A stretch of DNA of 20,912 nucleotides from a virus, in IMG/VR virus record IMGVR_UViG_3300021963_000787, positions 1 to 20,912 of that record; one strand, 5' to 3'. Each line of letters begins with the position of its first letter. Position 1 is the stretch's first letter. Positions 18,617 to 20,912 of the stretch are shown piece by piece. Made by a program: the position numbers and the translations under genes. The notes under the pieces are model-generated. The model searched no databases. It was not told the DNA's origin and was given only the letters and a program-made list of their open reading frames with translations.

Positions 18617-20209
18617 ATGGACAACAACATTGTTTTAGAAGAAGATGACGAAGAGTTTTTCCCTGAGGATGAACTCGAAGACGAGGACGCCCTTCCCGAA
18701 GAAGAGGAAGAAGAACTTGATGAGTTATCTAAAGAGTTTGTTAAGAAACTAGTTGACCGTTGCATTCAATTTATGGATGCTCTTGTAGGTCACACCCTTC
18801 ACCCCTATCAAATGCCGCTTGCTCGCCGCATTATTGAATCTGTACTTATTAATGATGGTGAAGAAGTAACCGCACTTGCTGCACGTCAGTCAGGTAAATC
18901 AGAAACTATTGCTAACACTGTAGCTACACTTATGGTACTTCTCCCAAGACTTGCGAAAATGTACCCAGACCTACTTGGTAAGTTTGAAAATGGTATTTGG
19001 ATTGGTATGTTTGCTCCTGTTGAAGGTCAGGTAGAAACCCTTTTCGGTCGTACTGTTAATCGTCTTACATCAGAGCGAGCGCTTGAGATTCTTGGTGACC
19101 CAGAGATTGATGACTCGTTAGGTAAAGTTCCTGGTGTTACACGACAGATTAAATTAAAGAACTCTGGTTCATCTTTAATGATGATGACAGCTAACCCTAG
19201 AGCTAAAATTGAATCTAAGTCTTTCCATCTTATCGTTATTGATGAGTGCCAAGAAGCAGACGACTTTGTGGTATCTAAGTCTATTTCACCTATGTTGGCG
19301 TATTACTCAGGAACAATGGTGAAGACTGGCACTCCTACTACTCATAAGAATAATTTTTATCGTTCGATACAGTTAAATAAGCGTCGTCAAACGGGAACAC
19401 GAGCAAGGCAAAATCACTTTGAGTGGGATTACCGAGATGTATCTAAATGCAACGTTAACTATGCAAAGTTTATTAAAAAAGAGATGCTTCGTATTGGAGA
19501 GGACTCAGATGAATTCCAAATGTCCTACTGTTGTAAATGGTTGCTGGAGAGAGGGATGTTTGTCACATCCACAATCATGGACGAACTTGGAGACACCTCA
19601 CAAGAGTTGGTTAAAGCTTGGCATCGTTCTCCAGTTGTGGTCGGCATCGACCCCGCTCGCAAATTGGACTCGACGGTCGTCACGGTTGTCTGGGTAGACT
19701 GGGATAGGCCAGATGAGTTTGGATACTACGACCATAGAGTTTTAAATTGGTTAGAGATTCAAGGCGATGACTGGGAAGACCAGTATTTTCAAATAGTTAA
19801 CTTTCTTGGAAGTTACGATGTACTTAGTGTAGGTGTTGACGCTAACGGTGTGGGTGACGCAGTTGCTCAAAGATTACGGTTGTTACTTCCTAGAGCCGAA
19901 GTGCATTCAATTGGCAGTAGCCAACCAGAACAATCAAAACGTTGGAAACACCTTAAAGCGTTAATTGACCGACGTATGGTTGGTTGGCCTGCTCACGCAA
20001 AAACACGACGGTTACGTACTTGGAAGCGGTTTTACCAACAAATGACAGATTTAGAAACCAAGTTTACTGGTCCTAACTTTCTTGCCCATGCCCCAGATGA
20101 AGCCCATGCCCACGATGACTACGCCGATAGCCTAGCTATTGCTTGTGCACTAACCCTAGATTTAACCATGCCTATGGTTGAGGTCTCTAGCTCTCCATTC
20201 TTTAAATAG
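18617..20209 (+). CDS. Terminase large subunit
   Basis: The 530-residue protein has an acidic, Glu/Asp-rich N-terminal tail (5-40), an ATPase domain and a nuclease domain. Visible motifs: AARQSGKSE (88-96, deviant Walker A), LIVIDE (205-210, Walker B with catalytic Glu), TGTPT (237-241, coupling motif), then VVVGIDPARK (Asp345), SVGVDANGVGD (Asp408) and HDDYADSLAIAC (499-510), the acidic residues of the RNase H-like nuclease. It packages DNA into the prohead with the portal and cuts the concatemer. Its length is usual for phages. No small-terminase gene was recognised nearby. A GGTTAAT leader gives only a weak ribosome site. Confidence 0.97.
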   Translation: MDNNIVLEEDDEEFFPEDELEDEDALPEEEEEELDELSKEFVKKLVDRCIQFMDALVGHTLHPYQMPLARRIIESVLINDGEEVTALAARQSGKSETIANTVATLMVLLPRLAKMYPDLLGKFENGIWIGMFAPVEGQVETLFGRTVNRLTSERALEILGDPEIDDSLGKVPGVTRQIKLKNSGSSLMMMTANPRAKIESKSFHLIVIDECQEADDFVVSKSISPMLAYYSGTMVKTGTPTTHKNNFYRSIQLNKRRQTGTRARQNHFEWDYRDVSKCNVNYAKFIKKEMLRIGEDSDEFQMSYCCKWLLERGMFVTSTIMDELGDTSQELVKAWHRSPVVVGIDPARKLDSTVVTVVWVDWDRPDEFGYYDHRVLNWLEIQGDDWEDQYFQIVNFLGSYDVLSVGVDANGVGDAVAQRLRLLLPRAEVHSIGSSQPEQSKRWKHLKALIDRRMVGWPAHAKTRRLRTWKRFYQQMTDLETKFTGPNFLAHAPDEAHAHDDYADSLAIACALTLDLTMPMVEVSSSPFFK

Positions 20210-20222
20210 TCGTTACTTTAGC

Positions 20223-20254
20223 CTGACTTTAGATTCAAATCGCAGGATACTTTT
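20223..20254 (+). promoter_or_regulatory. Candidate promoter (CTGACT-17-GATACTTTT)
   Basis: CTGACT (20223-20228), a 17-bp spacer and GATACT (20246-20251) followed by TTT lie in the 81-bp gap after the terminase. The 10-mer GGATACTTTT (20245-20254) is identical to that upstream of 3389, where the same spacing to CTTACT is seen. It would drive the head-protein gene at 20291. Confidence 0.45.
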
Positions 20255-20290
20255 CTACGAGGTCCTCAACCCTTATAAGGAGTAATAAAA

Positions 20291-20689
20291 ATGGCAATTG
20301 CCCCAACACCAAAGTTTCCTGAACGTCCAGGCAACACTTACGACCGTAAGATGTCCCCTGCAACTCCAGGACAACGCGGCCCTCTTCGCTTTGAAGAAGG
20401 TCTTGCAACAGACACCGACATTCCACAGGAATTTACTAACGGTGCAATGCAGGGATACGAACCTGCAGCAGGTCGTCCTAACCGTAACAAGCCAGTCCAC
20501 ACAAAGACAGCTGAAGAAACAATGCGCGAGCGTGCTCACGTAGGTTCAGCAGCTTGGGTAGAAGCACCAGCAAACTTGTCAGAATTTTCTGCTGGCGCAT
20601 TTGCTGACCATGGCGATAACCGCTTTGAGGAAGTTTTCCGTAGCGGCGCTAATCAAAAAGCATCTAACCCTTCAGTCGTAAACGATTAA
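20291..20689 (+). CDS. Probable head-associated structural protein (132 aa)
   Basis: Not recognised by family. The 132-residue protein is Pro/Gly/Ala-rich and mostly polar with few hydrophobic runs: PKFPERPGNTYDRKMSPATP near the start, AEETMRERAHVGSAAWVEAP and FADHGDNRFEEVFRSGANQK near the end. Its codon bias resembles that of 14489 (GCA, CGT, CCA), so it may be abundant. AAGGAG lies 8 nt upstream of the ATG. Its position after the terminase and its own promoter and terminator suggest a structural role (inference). Confidence 0.75.
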   Translation: MAIAPTPKFPERPGNTYDRKMSPATPGQRGPLRFEEGLATDTDIPQEFTNGAMQGYEPAAGRPNRNKPVHTKTAEETMRERAHVGSAAWVEAPANLSEFSAGAFADHGDNRFEEVFRSGANQKASNPSVVND

Positions 20690-20697
20690 TTAGGTTT

Positions 20698-20753
20698 CCT
20701 ACCCCCGTTTTTCTACAGGCGTTTAACATACCTGGCGGGGGTAGGTTCCTTAT
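20698..20753 (+). terminator. Terminator-like hairpin after head-associated gene
   Basis: CCTACCCCCG (20698-20707) and CGGGGGTAGG (20736-20745) form a perfect 10-bp stem around a 28-nt loop, followed by TTCCTTATTT. The long loop is unusual for a terminator, but the GC-rich stem and T-rich tail support termination or attenuation between this gene and the next. Confidence 0.65.
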
Positions 20754-20770
20754 TTATAAAAGGATTTGAT

Positions 20771-20912
20771 ATGGCATTAATTAGAGGTAAAGAAGTAAAG
20801 GAAACGGAAAATCGGGAAGCCGCTAATCCTAAGCTTTGGAACATGATTACTGCTCAAGCAGGAACAAAGTTTTCTAAAAACTCTCCCGCCCGTGGTCACT
20901 GGATTCATGCCA
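20771..20912 (+). CDS. Start of a further phage gene (partial, 47 aa visible)
   Basis: Only the first 47 codons are present; the frame is open to the window edge. AAAGGA lies 6 nt before the ATG. The visible part is polar and mixed in charge (LIRGKEVKETENREAANPKL, FSKNSPARGHWIHA). The gene after a terminase and small head protein is often the portal, but this opening is not diagnostic of a portal and I do not assign it. Confidence 0.7.
   Translation, partial: MALIRGKEVKETENREAANPKLWNMITAQAGTKFSKNSPARGHWIHA

Noticed and set aside
20771-20912. Portal protein
   Set aside because: Position after the terminase fits, but the 47 visible residues show no portal feature, so no function is assigned.

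Overview
The window looks like part of the genome of a tailed double-stranded DNA phage of an actinobacterium. Evidence for a phage: a large terminase subunit, a CHAP endolysin beside holin-like membrane proteins, tail-fibre-type and Ig/FN3-type surface proteins, and many tiny tightly packed genes. Evidence for an actinobacterial host: a WhiB-family iron-sulfur regulator, a DUF7455-type zinc-ribbon protein, and an APF/Rpf-like exported transglycosylase. Base composition looks low-to-mid GC by eye. That would suit a phage of streamlined freshwater Actinobacteria rather than of high-GC soil hosts, but the host assignment is inference. No integrase, repressor, tRNA or CRISPR array was seen.

Layout. 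(1) 1-1987: a leftward block with two strong hairpins at the left edge, four small unrecognised genes (two with Cys pairs), and an HNH endonuclease gene bracketed by 17-bp direct repeats. (2) 2052-3716: rightward small genes, including a possible PD-(D/E)XK-like protein and a 34-residue zinc-finger-like protein. (3) 3716-6284: a run of very small, mostly basic genes (a DUF6321-like protein, a mini-HNH, two neighbours sharing an N-terminal tag, a DUF7455 zinc ribbon), many joined by TAATG junctions. (4) 6313-10311: a large exported modular protein that appears to lack a standard start codon, two holin-like proteins, the endolysin, a one-TM peptide and a zinc-finger peptide. (5) 10304-14385: a disordered basic protein, a tail-fibre-like protein, an FN3 plus Cys-rich protein with a 15-bp minisatellite, a zinc-ribbon protein and a 2OG-Fe(II) oxygenase. 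(6) 14489-15436: an Ala/Thr-rich putative virion protein with two Ig-like repeats, ended by a strong bidirectional terminator. (7) 15482-16265: a leftward two-gene island (exported transglycosylase, then WhiB) inside the otherwise rightward late region. (8) 16494-18494: holin-like proteins, zinc-ribbon proteins, a KTSC-domain protein and two unknowns. (9) 18617-20912: the large terminase, a probable head-associated protein and the start of a further gene.

How they work together. The rightward genes form a late programme of packaging, virion surface and lysis. The leftward blocks look like early or accessory cargo. The most unusual parts are the WhiB/transglycosylase island, the exported 847-residue protein whose 'DGK/R' EF-like repeat recurs in the holin-like gene two genes downstream, the repeat-bracketed HNH gene, the paired EHVDKRN-tagged genes, and a scattered set of eight tiny Cys-pair proteins.
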